Assembly: GCA_002359635.1 (NCBI GenBank)
Contig: DENJ01000008.1
Location: 1-30,883, forward strand
Direction of reading: 5' to 3'
Length of the DNA stretch: 30,883 bases
Source of the DNA: Burkholderiales bacterium UBA2647
Lineage (GTDB): Bacteria > Pseudomonadota > Gammaproteobacteria > Burkholderiales > Burkholderiaceae_E
Part shown: positions 1 to 10,082 of the stretch, piece after piece
Layout of the letters: every line of letters begins with the position of its first letter
How positions within the stretch are numbered: position 1 is the stretch's first letter
The notes under the pieces: model-generated
Databases searched by the model: none
What the model was told of the DNA's origin: nothing
The model's input: the letters and a program-made list of their open reading frames with translations, nothing else
Program-made: the position numbers and the translations under genes

Positions 1-1262
1 TTTTCAACCCACCAGGCTTCGCTTGCCCCAAACACAAACTTGCCGTTGGTGATGTCGACTTGACCGCCGCCGAAGTTGACCGCGTAAATACCGCGATCGA
101 TCGATGCAATGATTTCTTCGGGATCTTTGTCACCATTGAGCATGATGGTGTTCGTCATCCTTGGCATGGGCAGATGCGCAAAAGATTCACGTCGCCCGTT
201 ACCGGTCGGTGCGACATTCATCAAACGCGCATTGAGCCGGTCCTGTAAATAGCCTTTCAGAACACCGTCCTCGATCAGCACCGTCCGGCGGGTCTGTTCG
301 CCTTCGTCATCGATATTGAGAGAACCGCGTCTGTCGGCGATCGTGCCATCGTCGACCACGGTGACGCCTTTCGCAGCAACACGCTCACCGATCCGGCCCG
401 AAAACACCGAAGAACCCTTGCGGTTGAAATCGCCCTCAAGGCCATGACCGACAGCTTCGTGAAGCAGAATACCGGGCCAGCCCGATCCTAAGACCACGGT
501 CATCTGCCCAGCCGGCGCGGGCTTTGCCTCAAGATTAAGCAGGGCTTGATCAACCGCTTTATCGACGTGCGCAAAGGCTTGCTCATCGGTGAAGTAGTCC
601 AGATTAAAACGGCCCCCACCGCCACTGTAGCCTTGCTCACGGCGCCCCTTTTGCTCAACGATGACGCTCACCGATAAGCGAATCAGCGGGCGAATATCAG
701 CTGCCATCGTTCCGTCAAGGCGCGCCACCAGCATCACATCCCACTCTGCGGCGAGCGAAGCCATCACCTGGCGAATACGCCGGTCACGAGCCCGCGCATA
801 AGACTCTATTTTTTGTAGCAACGCAACCTTGTCGTCGGCCGACATCGCCGCAATCGGATCAGCAAAACCGTAGTGCTGCGCAATTTTCGCAGGTCGCATT
901 CTTGCTTTGATTTTCGCCGCTGTCCCGCCGCCCTGACGGGCAATACTGCGCGTGGCACGTGCTGCGTCCATCAGGATCGCCTCGCTGATGCCGTCGGAGT
1001 AGGAAAATGCACTTTTTTCACCGTGTACTGCCCGCACCCCAAGGCCTTGATCAATCGAAAAGCTGCCTGATTTAACAATGCCTTCATCAAGACTCCAGGC
1101 CTCGCTGCGGGTGTACTGGAAATAAAGATCAGCGTCATCTACCCGATGCTCAGCGATACAGGCAAGCGCCCGGCGCAAGTCGGACTGCTTCAGACTCGCC
1201 GGCTCTAGCAGCGTGCTTTGAGCGACTGCAAGCCTTTGCACCATGGGATCCATCATATTCAT
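1..1262 (-). CDS. tldD: TldD metalloprotease (3' end beyond window)
   Basis: The minus-strand frame is open from the ATG at 1262 to the window edge, so the C-terminus is missing. The translation carries the TldD-type metal site HEAVGHGLEGD (around 490-455), a Gly run before it (YSGGGGRF) and, near the edge, the conserved NFGGGQVDITNG. TldD acts with its partner TldE/PmbA as a zinc protease; in enterobacteria it matures microcin B17 and degrades CcdA, and the housekeeping substrate in most bacteria is unclear. The start is supported by AAGGA six bases upstream. It lies 86 bp after the amidohydrolase gene on the same strand, probably in one transcription unit with it and yhdP. The partner gene is not in the window. 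Confidence 0.95.
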   Translation of the reverse strand, partial: MNMMDPMVQRLAVAQSTLLEPASLKQSDLRRALACIAEHRVDDADLYFQYTRSEAWSLDEGIVKSGSFSIDQGLGVRAVHGEKSAFSYSDGISEAILMDAARATRSIARQGGGTAAKIKARMRPAKIAQHYGFADPIAAMSADDKVALLQKIESYARARDRRIRQVMASLAAEWDVMLVARLDGTMAADIRPLIRLSVSVIVEQKGRREQGYSGGGGRFNLDYFTDEQAFAHVDKAVDQALLNLEAKPAPAGQMTVVLGSGWPGILLHEAVGHGLEGDFNRKGSSVFSGRIGERVAAKGVTVVDDGTIADRRGSLNIDDEGEQTRRTVLIEDGVLKGYLQDRLNARLMNVAPTGNGRRESFAHLPMPRMTNTIMLNGDKDPEEIIASIDRGIYAVNFGGGQVDITNGKFVFGASEAWWVE

Positions 1263-1348
1263 CGCATTTCCTTGTTCATTTGCCGCCTGGGGACCAGGTC
1301 TCGATGACCTCACCAACGCAAAAATCCTGGCGCATTAAGCTAAGACGC

Positions 1349-2200
1349 TCAAAGGATCCGGTGAGCCAAGGCAGGTAGCATACCTCTGACCTGAACAATG
1401 CGCTCGCGTTGCAGCTTGGCAAAGACGACAGCCTCGCCTTCTGCCCGCTGTGCAATAACCTCCCCCCAGGGATCAACAACCATGCTTTGACCCCAGGTGC
1501 GACGCCCGTTTGGATGTTCACCGCCCTGTGCTGCCGCAAGCACATAACACTGGTTTTCAATCGCCCTAGCTCGCAGCAGCACTTCCCAATGAGCCTGCCC
1601 CGTGGTGTGGGTGAATGCCGACGGCACAAGCAGGGCATCGGCAGGCGCGAGCCTGCGATAGAGTTCGGGAAACCGCAAGTCATAACAAATGCTCAGGCCT
1701 ATTCGCCAAGCGCCCAGGTCGCAGAGCACCGGACTTGATCCTGGCTCAATGGTGTCGGATTCATTAAAGCGTTCGTTGCCCTTTTGAAATCCGAACAAGT
1801 GGATTTTGTCGTAGCGCGCCCGAACCTGTCCTTGAGGATCAATCATGAGCAAGGTATTTCGCACCCGTCTGGGATCCTGACATTGAAGTGGGATCGTGCC
1901 GCCAGCCAGCCAGATTTGGTGGCGCTGGGCCATCTCGGACAAAAATTGCTGCATCGGACCCTTGCCCCAGCTTTCGCGTATGGCAACTTTATCGGTATCG
2001 CGGCGCCCTAGCAGACAGAAATACTCGGGAAGGCTGATGAGCTGGGCACCGCCTGCTGCCGCTTCATGAATCAGGGCCTCAGCACGCTTGAGGTTATGGT
2101 CAAGATCCGGGGCGGAAACCATTTGCAAGACAGCGGCGCTTAGCAAGGCCTCAGAGGGCTGGGTATGGGCCTCGACACCCTGGGCTAGCGTTGCATTCAT
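1349..2200 (-). CDS. Carbon-nitrogen hydrolase (nitrilase superfamily, Nit-type amidase)
   Basis: A 283-residue protein with the nitrilase-superfamily triad in order: Glu59 in LISLPEYF, Lys132 in RARYDKIHLFG and Cys172 in GLSICYDLRFPELYR. The CYDLRFPELYR context is typical of the Nit1/Nit2/YbeM-like branch, whose best-known members are omega-amidases and deaminated-glutathione amidases; which reaction this one performs cannot be read from sequence. Its ATG overlaps the yhdP stop (ATGA, 2197-2200), which implies translational coupling. The N-terminus is about 20 residues longer than the usual start just before AVLQMVSAP, so an internal start is possible, but the overlap favours the ATG given. 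Confidence 0.93.
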   Translation of the reverse strand: MNATLAQGVEAHTQPSEALLSAAVLQMVSAPDLDHNLKRAEALIHEAAAGGAQLISLPEYFCLLGRRDTDKVAIRESWGKGPMQQFLSEMAQRHQIWLAGGTIPLQCQDPRRVRNTLLMIDPQGQVRARYDKIHLFGFQKGNERFNESDTIEPGSSPVLCDLGAWRIGLSICYDLRFPELYRRLAPADALLVPSAFTHTTGQAHWEVLLRARAIENQCYVLAAAQGGEHPNGRRTWGQSMVVDPWGEVIAQRAEGEAVVFAKLQRERIVQVRGMLPALAHRIL

Positions 2201-5200
2201 TCTTTTTTATCCTTTGGCGTGGGCTTGCGCCGATCCGGCGATTGCCGCAACAAATCGATCAATCCTTCCCGACCCAACTCAATAACCTGGGGTTCGTCCC
2301 AGGAACCTGAAATAGCATAACGGTAGGTCAGCAAACGCTTGAGCGGTTCAGCAAGAGCATACTGCGCGACCAATGAACCCAATCCGACAAAAGGGTTGAT
2401 GATCGCGCCGTAGGCAACCGCAGCCATCCCCGCATCGAGATTCGGAACCACTTGGGCTTCCATAGCCTGTGTTTCTCGGCCCAGGTCGATTGAGCCTCGC
2501 AAACCAACCACTGCCTGCAAGCCGACCATCGAAAAATCATCGGTGTAAGCGATGCCCTCGCGAATCGCCGCACTGGCCCTTAAACCATCAAAACTGTACC
2601 CACTTGAAAAAATATCTGAGAAATCCAGACTCAGTCGACGCGGCAGCGATTGCAGATTAAATACGCTCAATAGCTTGGCAACACCGGGCTCGGTGCGAAG
2701 AAATCGTCCCCGGCCCAGCGCAAGTTCTGTCCGACCCTCAAGGCTTGGCAGTTGGGGGGCCCAGGGCAGCCCCTTCCAGGAAAGTTGCCCCGAAAGCCGT
2801 CCTTCGCCCCCCCTAAAGGTTTCAGGAAAGCCGAGCTTATTCAGTGTTTGCCCGGCATCATCGATTTTCAGGTCCATCTCGAGTTGCATCGCATTGGATT
2901 TCCAATTCCCGCTCGCAAGCAGTCGAGCGCCCTGAATCTGCAGTTGCATTTCATCAAGGCTCCAGAACCAGACCCCATCACGGCGTCGGCTGCTCGCTTT
3001 AATGGCACTTGCGCCGAGGTCGCGATCCCCAATTCGGAGGCTGTCAATCTGAAGATCCATCGCCGGTAAGCGTTGAGGAGCAAAATCGAGCTTTCGGATC
3101 TGCTGCGCCAATTCGGGATCCTGATGCGGCCAGTGCACCCGCCTGAATCTACCAACAAGCTCTCCGGGATCATCTTTTGAATCGACGCGCCAGGACGCAA
3201 AACCGGCGAGCTCGCGTGACTCGAGGTTCAGACGCCAATGGCCACGATCAAAACTGGCCCCGAGGACCGCATCGCTTAATTGACGGTTGCCGTACCGAAG
3301 ACGCTTGCTAGCAATGGCCAGGCGTTCGGGCACCAAAGGGCCTGAGGCATCGCTACCATCACCTTGCAGCAGCGTTATCCAGGGATCGACCTCAATATCG
3401 ACAAGGTTTGCAGTGACAGCCAGACCGCGAGCAGGCAACAAGGGGTCGCTTGCGATCGCGATAACCCCTGAAGTCACCTGCATCGGATCTTGGGGCTTTG
3501 CGCGCGATCGTCCGATCCAAAGCTGTGCACCATCATGCAGGCGGATGCGAACTTGATCGTCGCGACGAATGCCTTGCTTGTCGATGTCGCCACCGAAGCG
3601 CTGTCCAGGCACCATCTCCACGCGCATCGGCCAGGCATCTTTGGCATCTTTGGCGAGCGGCGGCGGCAGCCGGCTTGCTAACCCCAGGCCATCGGATTGC
3701 AGGCGCAAATCCATGCCCTGCCCTTCGAGGCTGATTTCAGCCTGATAGTCGAGATAGCCTTCCAAGCGCTTCATCGCAGGGTGAAGCACAAGACTTTGCA
3801 GACCTTGAGCGCTGGCTCTACCCTTGGCCTGTAAACGCAGGACCGCTTGGGCATCGGTTTTGCCATCGATGGCAACCGACCCGCCCAAGAACTGCGCTTG
3901 GGCGCCGCTCACGAACAAGGCATCTTCCGTAAAGCCGAATGAGCCCCGTACATTTGACATGCTCGGAAACTGGGGTGCAAAGCGCAGTTCGTTGCCCTGC
4001 AACATCACCGTGCCGCGGACCTCACTGCGATCCAAATCCTCAAGCGGCAAGACAAGCGCAAGGTCAAGACTCGCCGTTCCCTGAGCTTGCATATCCTGCG
4101 AAAACCGATTGATTTTTGCAGCAATCGGACTGGCGTTCACAAAGCGGATCATGTCATCGGCCTGACCCTTTGCAGCGCCCTTAATCCGTAAAACCGGTGC
4201 GTCGAGCTCGGCAATCGTGGCACGGGTATCGGCAAGCGCCAAGCCCATCACCTTGCCCGATCGCATATCGATTTGCATCGTCGCAGCCTCAAACCGTAAC
4301 AGGCCGCTCACCTCATCAATCGCTGGCCATGCTCTGGCATAGTCCAGACGACTACCTGCAAGCTGCCCCTCGACAAGGAACTGCCCCGTACCCGGGGTGC
4401 TGAAAGGAAAATCCTCAATATCGCCCCGCAAAACAAAATCGGCCCTTGACACCTTGCCACCTTGCACCGCCCCCTGAAGCCAACGTCTCAGCTCTTTGCT
4501 CACCACCAGGGGCAGGTAGCGCACCACTTTTTCTGCACGAACATCGATTAACTGGCCTTTCAGGTCGAACAAGCCAGCGCCCTTGCCACCGGTTTGATAA
4601 TGCCCTTTGACCCTGGCCCTGCCGTCCGCGTTGGCAAACTCGAGCTCATCGAGTTCAATCCGAACATCGCTTGGCCGCGCTCCGTAACGCCATCGAACCT
4701 TGGCGTTGGCCGATTGAACCGCAAAATCCGGCGCTTCAAACAGCCCCGGGAATCTCAGCGACGCTGATTCACCGGCCAGTTTCATGGTGCCACCGGTTTC
4801 GTCGATGTGGACTTCGCCTGATAAGCCCTCAAACGATGGCCATCGACTGCCCTGCGATTCGCGCGGACGAACATCGACAGCCAATCGCTCAACCGCCAGA
4901 TTTGCGCCATAACGCGTTTGATCGCCCGAGCCTAATCTGAGGCTATCTTCAAAATGCACAGCGAATTTTTCCACCTGACCGCGCGCACGAAGCGACTCAA
5001 GCGACTTCTTGAGATCGGCTGGCAACGGTAAACGGCGAACCAGGGTAAGCGCCTGAGCAACCTCAAAAGGTTCCAGCGCAAGTTGCCCCTCCAGCAAAGC
5101 ACCGTCAGCGGCAATCAAGAGGCGCTGTGGCGTGGAAGCGCCAACCAATTGGGCGCCGAGACCATCGTCGAACGACCATTCAGCCAACTTCATGTCGATC

Positions 5201-6195
5201 GCCTCGATGTTGTTTGAACCCTTGGCAAAGCGAGGCAGCGCGGTAAAGGCGGTTTGCAGCCGGGCAAGTTGCAATGTTCCGGTTGGCGTCATGAGCGTCA
5301 AATCCTGTCCTGCAACACGCACCTGAAGTTTGCGAACCTGGCCCAATGAAAAATCGGTCCATGTTGCGAGCTGTAGCTGACCGCCCTGGGGCAATAAGCT
5401 TGGCAACCAATGGGCATCGATCCATGGGATTGCCTTGCCAAGATCCAGCTGTTGCGCGCCGAAAAAGAAATTCCCTTGCCAGGAGCGCCACTGCGCAGGC
5501 TTTTTGAGCAAGCCATGGTGGAAATGAGCAACAAGGCTTACTTCCTGAAGTGCGCCACCGATGCGCTTGGCATCGATACGCCAGCGATGCTCGCGAAACT
5601 GATTGACCGCTTCGAGCCGCATGCCTTCGACGCGTACTTCAGAAGCCAGAACCTCGTCTTGCCAGTGCAAAGCCAAATTGCTGACCTCAAGCCGAGATTG
5701 GCTCAACAACCAGTGCAACCAAGTCCCATCCTGTGGCTTGTCCAATGGAAGAGACCATCCGGCGATGTGAAGCATGTCCGGACTGCTACGTTTTGCAACA
5801 AGCTTCACATCTTGCAGGCGCAAGCGGTATAAATCGATTTCGCCCCAAAGCAGCGGTGTTATTGATAGTTCCGCTTCCAGCACACCGATCTCGAGCAGGC
5901 TTTCACCCTGGGCATCGGCCATGCGAAGCCCCTCCATACGCAAGACCGGGCGCCCTGCCACGATATCGCCGCGCATCGCCCCGACCGCCAAGGGTCTGGG
6001 CAATTGTTCGCTGATGTAAGCCATCACGCGAGGACCAAGCTCGTCCAGTTGTGGCCAGATGTACCAGCGCAAACCCAGGTAAGCCCCGGCGAGCAAAAGG
6101 CAAAAAGCAAGACTAAGCCAGGCAAGCCAGCGCCAGATGAGCCTCCCGGGGATGACATCCTGGCTGTTGCCGGGTAATTTTTCTAAAGAATCCAT
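2197..6195 (-). CDS. yhdP: YhdP family AsmA-like giant envelope protein
   Basis: A 1332-residue protein with one N-terminal membrane segment (about residues 25-50, WLAWLSLAFCLLLAGAYLGL) followed by a very long, beta-rich periplasmic region ending in an AsmA-like C-terminal domain (LEGRTELALGRGRFLRTEPG, about 1150-1290). Length and layout match the YhdP/TIGR02099 family. In E. coli, YhdP with TamB and YdbH is thought to bridge inner and outer membrane for phospholipid transport; that is family knowledge. The start is preceded by GGAAAAG. It is the first gene of the yhdP-amidohydrolase-tldD run and diverges from glnE across 55 bp. Confidence 0.93.
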   Translation of the reverse strand: MDSLEKLPGNSQDVIPGRLIWRWLAWLSLAFCLLLAGAYLGLRWYIWPQLDELGPRVMAYISEQLPRPLAVGAMRGDIVAGRPVLRMEGLRMADAQGESLLEIGVLEAELSITPLLWGEIDLYRLRLQDVKLVAKRSSPDMLHIAGWSLPLDKPQDGTWLHWLLSQSRLEVSNLALHWQDEVLASEVRVEGMRLEAVNQFREHRWRIDAKRIGGALQEVSLVAHFHHGLLKKPAQWRSWQGNFFFGAQQLDLGKAIPWIDAHWLPSLLPQGGQLQLATWTDFSLGQVRKLQVRVAGQDLTLMTPTGTLQLARLQTAFTALPRFAKGSNNIEAIDMKLAEWSFDDGLGAQLVGASTPQRLLIAADGALLEGQLALEPFEVAQALTLVRRLPLPADLKKSLESLRARGQVEKFAVHFEDSLRLGSGDQTRYGANLAVERLAVDVRPRESQGSRWPSFEGLSGEVHIDETGGTMKLAGESASLRFPGLFEAPDFAVQSANAKVRWRYGARPSDVRIELDELEFANADGRARVKGHYQTGGKGAGLFDLKGQLIDVRAEKVVRYLPLVVSKELRRWLQGAVQGGKVSRADFVLRGDIEDFPFSTPGTGQFLVEGQLAGSRLDYARAWPAIDEVSGLLRFEAATMQIDMRSGKVMGLALADTRATIAELDAPVLRIKGAAKGQADDMIRFVNASPIAAKINRFSQDMQAQGTASLDLALVLPLEDLDRSEVRGTVMLQGNELRFAPQFPSMSNVRGSFGFTEDALFVSGAQAQFLGGSVAIDGKTDAQAVLRLQAKGRASAQGLQSLVLHPAMKRLEGYLDYQAEISLEGQGMDLRLQSDGLGLASRLPPPLAKDAKDAWPMRVEMVPGQRFGGDIDKQGIRRDDQVRIRLHDGAQLWIGRSRAKPQDPMQVTSGVIAIASDPLLPARGLAVTANLVDIEVDPWITLLQGDGSDASGPLVPERLAIASKRLRYGNRQLSDAVLGASFDRGHWRLNLESRELAGFASWRVDSKDDPGELVGRFRRVHWPHQDPELAQQIRKLDFAPQRLPAMDLQIDSLRIGDRDLGASAIKASSRRRDGVWFWSLDEMQLQIQGARLLASGNWKSNAMQLEMDLKIDDAGQTLNKLGFPETFRGGEGRLSGQLSWKGLPWAPQLPSLEGRTELALGRGRFLRTEPGVAKLLSVFNLQSLPRRLSLDFSDIFSSGYSFDGLRASAAIREGIAYTDDFSMVGLQAVVGLRGSIDLGRETQAMEAQVVPNLDAGMAAVAYGAIINPFVGLGSLVAQYALAEPLKRLLTYRYAISGSWDEPQVIELGREGLIDLLRQSPDRRKPTPKDKKE

Positions 6196-6250
6196 GGCAT
6201 GCTTTTTCTTTTCCGGTGAAGCATAACCGCTGACGGGTTAAGCTCAGACT

Positions 6251-8923
6251 ATGACAAGCTCCTGGTACCGACGCAATGCCGATGCAATGCCAAGCTGGCC
6301 GATCGAATCGGGCGCCGCCCAGGCCCTGCTAGCCGATCTCGAAGCAGCGCCGTTTGACGCAGATAAGCTCGATAAAGCCCTGAAAAAGCTTCTCGACGCC
6401 TTGACGGTCAGCGGTCTTGGCCTTCTCGATCGTACGGCGCTTGCCCTGCGATACTTGCGCTGCCTGAGGGTGATGAGCCTGATCAAACGGGACAGTACCG
6501 GGCTTGCAACGCTCGACGAGGTTACCCATGGGATGAGCGATCTGGCAGAGCTCGCCTGCCAGCGCCTGCTACCGCTTGCGGCCGGCGAGCTCGCAGCGCG
6601 CTGGGGCAAACCGCTTGATGAACATGGGCAGATCCAAGACCTGCATGTGCTGGCCATGGGCAAAGCAGGCGGCCGCGAACTGAATGTTTCATCCGATTTG
6701 GATATTGTGTTTGTGTGTCGAGGCCGGGGTGGCACACAACGAGAAGACGGCACAGCTGCAACAAGGGCAAGCGATGAGTTCATGCATCAACTTGCACGCG
6801 AACTTACTGGACTGCTAACGGAGCGTACCGCTGCAGGATTCATTTTCCGCGTGGACACGCGCCTGCGACCGCACGGGGACTCAGGTCCCCTGGTGGTCAA
6901 TCTGACGATGCTTGAGCATTATTTTTTCGGCGAAGGGCGCGAGTGGGAGCGCTTTGCCTGGCTGAAAGTCAGACCGATCGCGCATTCAGGACTCAGCAGC
7001 CCGGGCAGAGCTCGCGATGATTTAGAGCAGTTAAACGCCATTGTCAGACCCTTTGTTTTTCGCCGATACCTGGACTTTCAGGCCATCGAAGCACTACGAC
7101 AGCTGCATGGCTTGATTCGCCAAGAGGTGGCCAAGACCGATGCGCGAAAGCGAGGCTGGGACGTTAAGCTCGGCCGGGGAGGCATTCGCGAGATTGAGTT
7201 CATCGCTCAGCTCTTCCAAATCGTACGTGGCGGCCGGGACCCTGGACTGCGCGCGCCACAAACCCTAGCCACGCTCGAAGCCTTGGGCGAGCGCGGCATC
7301 CTGGAAACAGCCCACGCCCGGCAGCTGGCCGGTGCGTATTGTTTTTTGCGCCAGCTTGAGCATGCGATTCAGTACCGTGAAGACGAGCAGACCCACCGGC
7401 TTCCCGATGATGAGCTGATCCAGCGCGAGATCGCCCAGCTTTTGCGCCTGCCCTTGTGCAGGATGCTTGAAATCGTTCACAGCACCAGAGATTTTGTGTC
7501 GAAGGTCTTTGACAGTCTGCTTGCCCAAGATAAAGAACCGCAGCCAACCGACCCCGACATCAGGCAGTTTCCAGGCGTCGTCGCTGAACGATTGGCCGCT
7601 TTGCAAACAAGCGGGCGCTGGCAGTCGGCCCGCGATGATACCCGGGCGCGTCTACACCGTTTGATGGATCGAGCACGCCATGAGGAAGCCTCCGAGCAGG
7701 CTCTGATCCGCTTGGTTGATTTTCTCGAATCGGTACTAAGACGGCCGGCATATCTGGCGCTGCTTGATGAATACCCCGCCGCGCTGAAGCCTGTTCTGAG
7801 GCTTTTGGACAAAGCGCGCTGGGCGTCCCAATACCTCTTGCGTCATCCCGTTGTGCTTGACGAATTGCTCGACGGGCAGATGCTTGAAGCGATGGACTAC
7901 AAGGCTTGGGCTTGCCAGCAGTTCGAGGTGATGCAAACCCTGCAAATCAACGGCCTTTCCGATGATGAGCGCAGGATGGACCATTTGCGCGAGGCGCATC
8001 ATGCTCAGGTGTTTCGCCTGCTTGTTCAAGATCTTGAAGGACACCTGAGCCTTGAGCGTTTATCGGACCACTTAAGCGAGCTTGCTGATCAAGTGCTCGG
8101 ACTGGTGATCGAATGCGCCTGGGCAAGCCTGAAGTCCCGACACCGGGAAAAGCCACAATTTGCAGCCATCGCCTACGGCAAGCTCGGGGGTAAAGAACTT
8201 GGCTACGCCTCTGATCTCGACCTGGTGTTTGTTTATGCAGACGACGACCCGCAAGCCCCCCATGCCTACGGACAGCTTGCGCTGCGCATCAGCTCGTGGA
8301 TGTCCATGCAAACCGCCGCCGGCCAACTCTTTGATGTTGACGTGCGACTTCGGCCGGACGGCATCTCAGGGCTCGCCGCGATCAGCCTTCAGGGCTATGA
8401 AAGCTATTTGCGTGAAAAGGCCTGGGTATGGGAGCACCAAGCACTCACCCGTGCGCGGTGGAGTGCTGGCGATAAGCGCCTTGCCCCAGGCTTTGAATCG
8501 ATTCGACGCGAGATCCTCAAAACAACAAGAGATCGCAAGCTATTGGCCGGGAAGGTCTGCGATATGCGGGCACGCATGCACGCAGCTCATCCCAATCGCA
8601 GCGCTGAATTTGACTTAAAACACGATGCTGGCGGCATGGTTGATATCGAATTCATGACGCAGTACCTTGTGCTCGCATACAGCCATGCCTACCCCAGCCT
8701 ACTTGATAACGCAGGCAATATCGCCTTGCTGCAACGTGCTGCCGATGAAGGTCTGATCGACAAACAACTTGCTCTGCAATGCGCCGATGCTTATCGGCGT
8801 TATCGCATGCTGCAACATGGACTTCGCTTAAACGAAGCACGCTACGCCAGGGTTGAACCGCAGCTGCTGATCAACGAGTCACAAGCCGTTAAAGCGCTTT
8901 GGGCAACGCTTTTTGCCAGCTAA
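6251..8923 (+). CDS. glnE: Bifunctional glutamine synthetase adenylyltransferase / adenylyl-removing enzyme
   Basis: An 890-residue protein with two nucleotidyltransferase halves. The N-terminal half has GKAGGRELNVSSDLDIVFV and RVDTRLRPHG; the C-terminal half has AYGKLGGKELGYASDLDLVFV and DVDVRLRPDGISG. This is the GlnE layout: the N-terminal domain removes AMP from glutamine synthetase and the C-terminal domain adds it, in response to PII and glutamine. It is slightly shorter than the E. coli enzyme (946 aa). The start is fixed by an in-frame TAA twelve bases upstream; there is no clear Shine-Dalgarno. The last 35 bases overlap the convergent MFS gene. The glnE-yhdP-amidohydrolase-tldD neighbourhood is common in Burkholderiales. 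Confidence 0.97.
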   Translation: MTSSWYRRNADAMPSWPIESGAAQALLADLEAAPFDADKLDKALKKLLDALTVSGLGLLDRTALALRYLRCLRVMSLIKRDSTGLATLDEVTHGMSDLAELACQRLLPLAAGELAARWGKPLDEHGQIQDLHVLAMGKAGGRELNVSSDLDIVFVCRGRGGTQREDGTAATRASDEFMHQLARELTGLLTERTAAGFIFRVDTRLRPHGDSGPLVVNLTMLEHYFFGEGREWERFAWLKVRPIAHSGLSSPGRARDDLEQLNAIVRPFVFRRYLDFQAIEALRQLHGLIRQEVAKTDARKRGWDVKLGRGGIREIEFIAQLFQIVRGGRDPGLRAPQTLATLEALGERGILETAHARQLAGAYCFLRQLEHAIQYREDEQTHRLPDDELIQREIAQLLRLPLCRMLEIVHSTRDFVSKVFDSLLAQDKEPQPTDPDIRQFPGVVAERLAALQTSGRWQSARDDTRARLHRLMDRARHEEASEQALIRLVDFLESVLRRPAYLALLDEYPAALKPVLRLLDKARWASQYLLRHPVVLDELLDGQMLEAMDYKAWACQQFEVMQTLQINGLSDDERRMDHLREAHHAQVFRLLVQDLEGHLSLERLSDHLSELADQVLGLVIECAWASLKSRHREKPQFAAIAYGKLGGKELGYASDLDLVFVYADDDPQAPHAYGQLALRISSWMSMQTAAGQLFDVDVRLRPDGISGLAAISLQGYESYLREKAWVWEHQALTRARWSAGDKRLAPGFESIRREILKTTRDRKLLAGKVCDMRARMHAAHPNRSAEFDLKHDAGGMVDIEFMTQYLVLAYSHAYPSLLDNAGNIALLQRAADEGLIDKQLALQCADAYRRYRMLQHGLRLNEARYARVEPQLLINESQAVKALWATLFAS

Positions 8924-10082
8924 GCCATCCTGCATAGACCAACACGCTTGCGACCAGCGGAATCGCAATCCAGTTAAGAACGTTCCAGCCATTAATGAAA
9001 TGCAAAGCACCTGATGAGGCTGAAGAGCTCACCATCACACAAAACACACACATATCCATAAAACCTTGGACCTTGTTTTTTTCTTGAGGACGATAGGATT
9101 GGGTGAGCAAGGTCGTACCTCCTGTGTACATGAAATTCCAACCAACCCCAATCAAGGCCATCGCCACGAGAAAATGGGTCACGCTGCTACCTGTTAAAGC
9201 CACCGCCATAGCGATCAAATTGAGCGCCACCCCGGCAACCAGCATGCGCATCACGCCGAAGCGACCGATCAGTGATCCGGTGACAAGGCCTGGGGCAAAC
9301 ATGCCGATGACATGCCATTCCAGCACCATGGTGGTTGAGGGCCAGCTGTGGCCGCAGACTTCCATCGCGAGCGGCGTTGCCACCATCAGAAGATTCATGA
9401 CGCCGTAGCCGATCGCTGCACTGAGGATGGCAAGTGCGACCGCGGGCTGGCGCAAGATCTCGGAGAGCGGTCTGATCGCTCCCCCCGCGGCAGCAAAACC
9501 TTTGGATTCCGGAAGTCGCAATAAAAACGATAGCAAAAAAGAAAGTATGGCAAATCCTGCCAGACTCAAATAAGAGCCGGCAAATGCCTGTTCGAGCGCG
9601 CCCCGCGACCAGTTGGCAAGCTCAGGCCCTAGTACCCCGCCAACGATACCGCCCGTCAGCACCAAAGAAATCGCCTTGGCTTTGAAGCTCGGGTCATGGG
9701 CGTCGGCAACATCAGCTGCCGCGAATCGATAGCTTTGTGCAAAAGCGTTATAGAGTCCGCAAACAAAAGTACCCAGACAGAGCAGCCACAAATGAGCGGT
9801 GGTAACGGCGTACCAGGTAATAACGGCGCCCAGCACGGCTGCAAGCGAGCCCAGCGCATAGCCGGCTGCCCGTCCAAATCGCCGCATAAAAAGCGCTGCG
9901 GGCATGGCCCAAACCGCACCACCCAGCACATAGCCGGTTACCGGCAGGGTTGCCATCCACTTTTCGCTCGCCAGTTGATAGCCAGCTAGGCCATTGACCG
10001 CCACCAGGGTGACGTTATTCGTGAGCAAGAGGGCTTGGAGTGTTGCCAATAAGCCCATTTGAAAACGCAAGCTTTGGATCAT
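8889..10082 (-). CDS. MFS transporter of unknown substrate
   Basis: A 397-residue, strongly hydrophobic protein with about 12 predicted membrane segments and the MFS-style basic loop after the second segment (MRRFGRAAG, about residues 82-90). SYRFAAADVADAHDPSFKAKAISL in the first half, split around residues 118-140, and TGGTTLLTQSYRPQEKNKVQG near the end recall YfkF-like MFS proteins often annotated only as MFS transporter. Substrate and direction cannot be inferred. The 3' end overlaps glnE tail-to-tail by 35 bp, so no dedicated terminator fits between them. No good Shine-Dalgarno precedes the ATG. Confidence 0.88.
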   Translation of the reverse strand: MIQSLRFQMGLLATLQALLLTNNVTLVAVNGLAGYQLASEKWMATLPVTGYVLGGAVWAMPAALFMRRFGRAAGYALGSLAAVLGAVITWYAVTTAHLWLLCLGTFVCGLYNAFAQSYRFAAADVADAHDPSFKAKAISLVLTGGIVGGVLGPELANWSRGALEQAFAGSYLSLAGFAILSFLLSFLLRLPESKGFAAAGGAIRPLSEILRQPAVALAILSAAIGYGVMNLLMVATPLAMEVCGHSWPSTTMVLEWHVIGMFAPGLVTGSLIGRFGVMRMLVAGVALNLIAMAVALTGSSVTHFLVAMALIGVGWNFMYTGGTTLLTQSYRPQEKNKVQGFMDMCVFCVMVSSSASSGALHFINGWNVLNWIAIPLVASVLVYAGWLSWQKALPKAL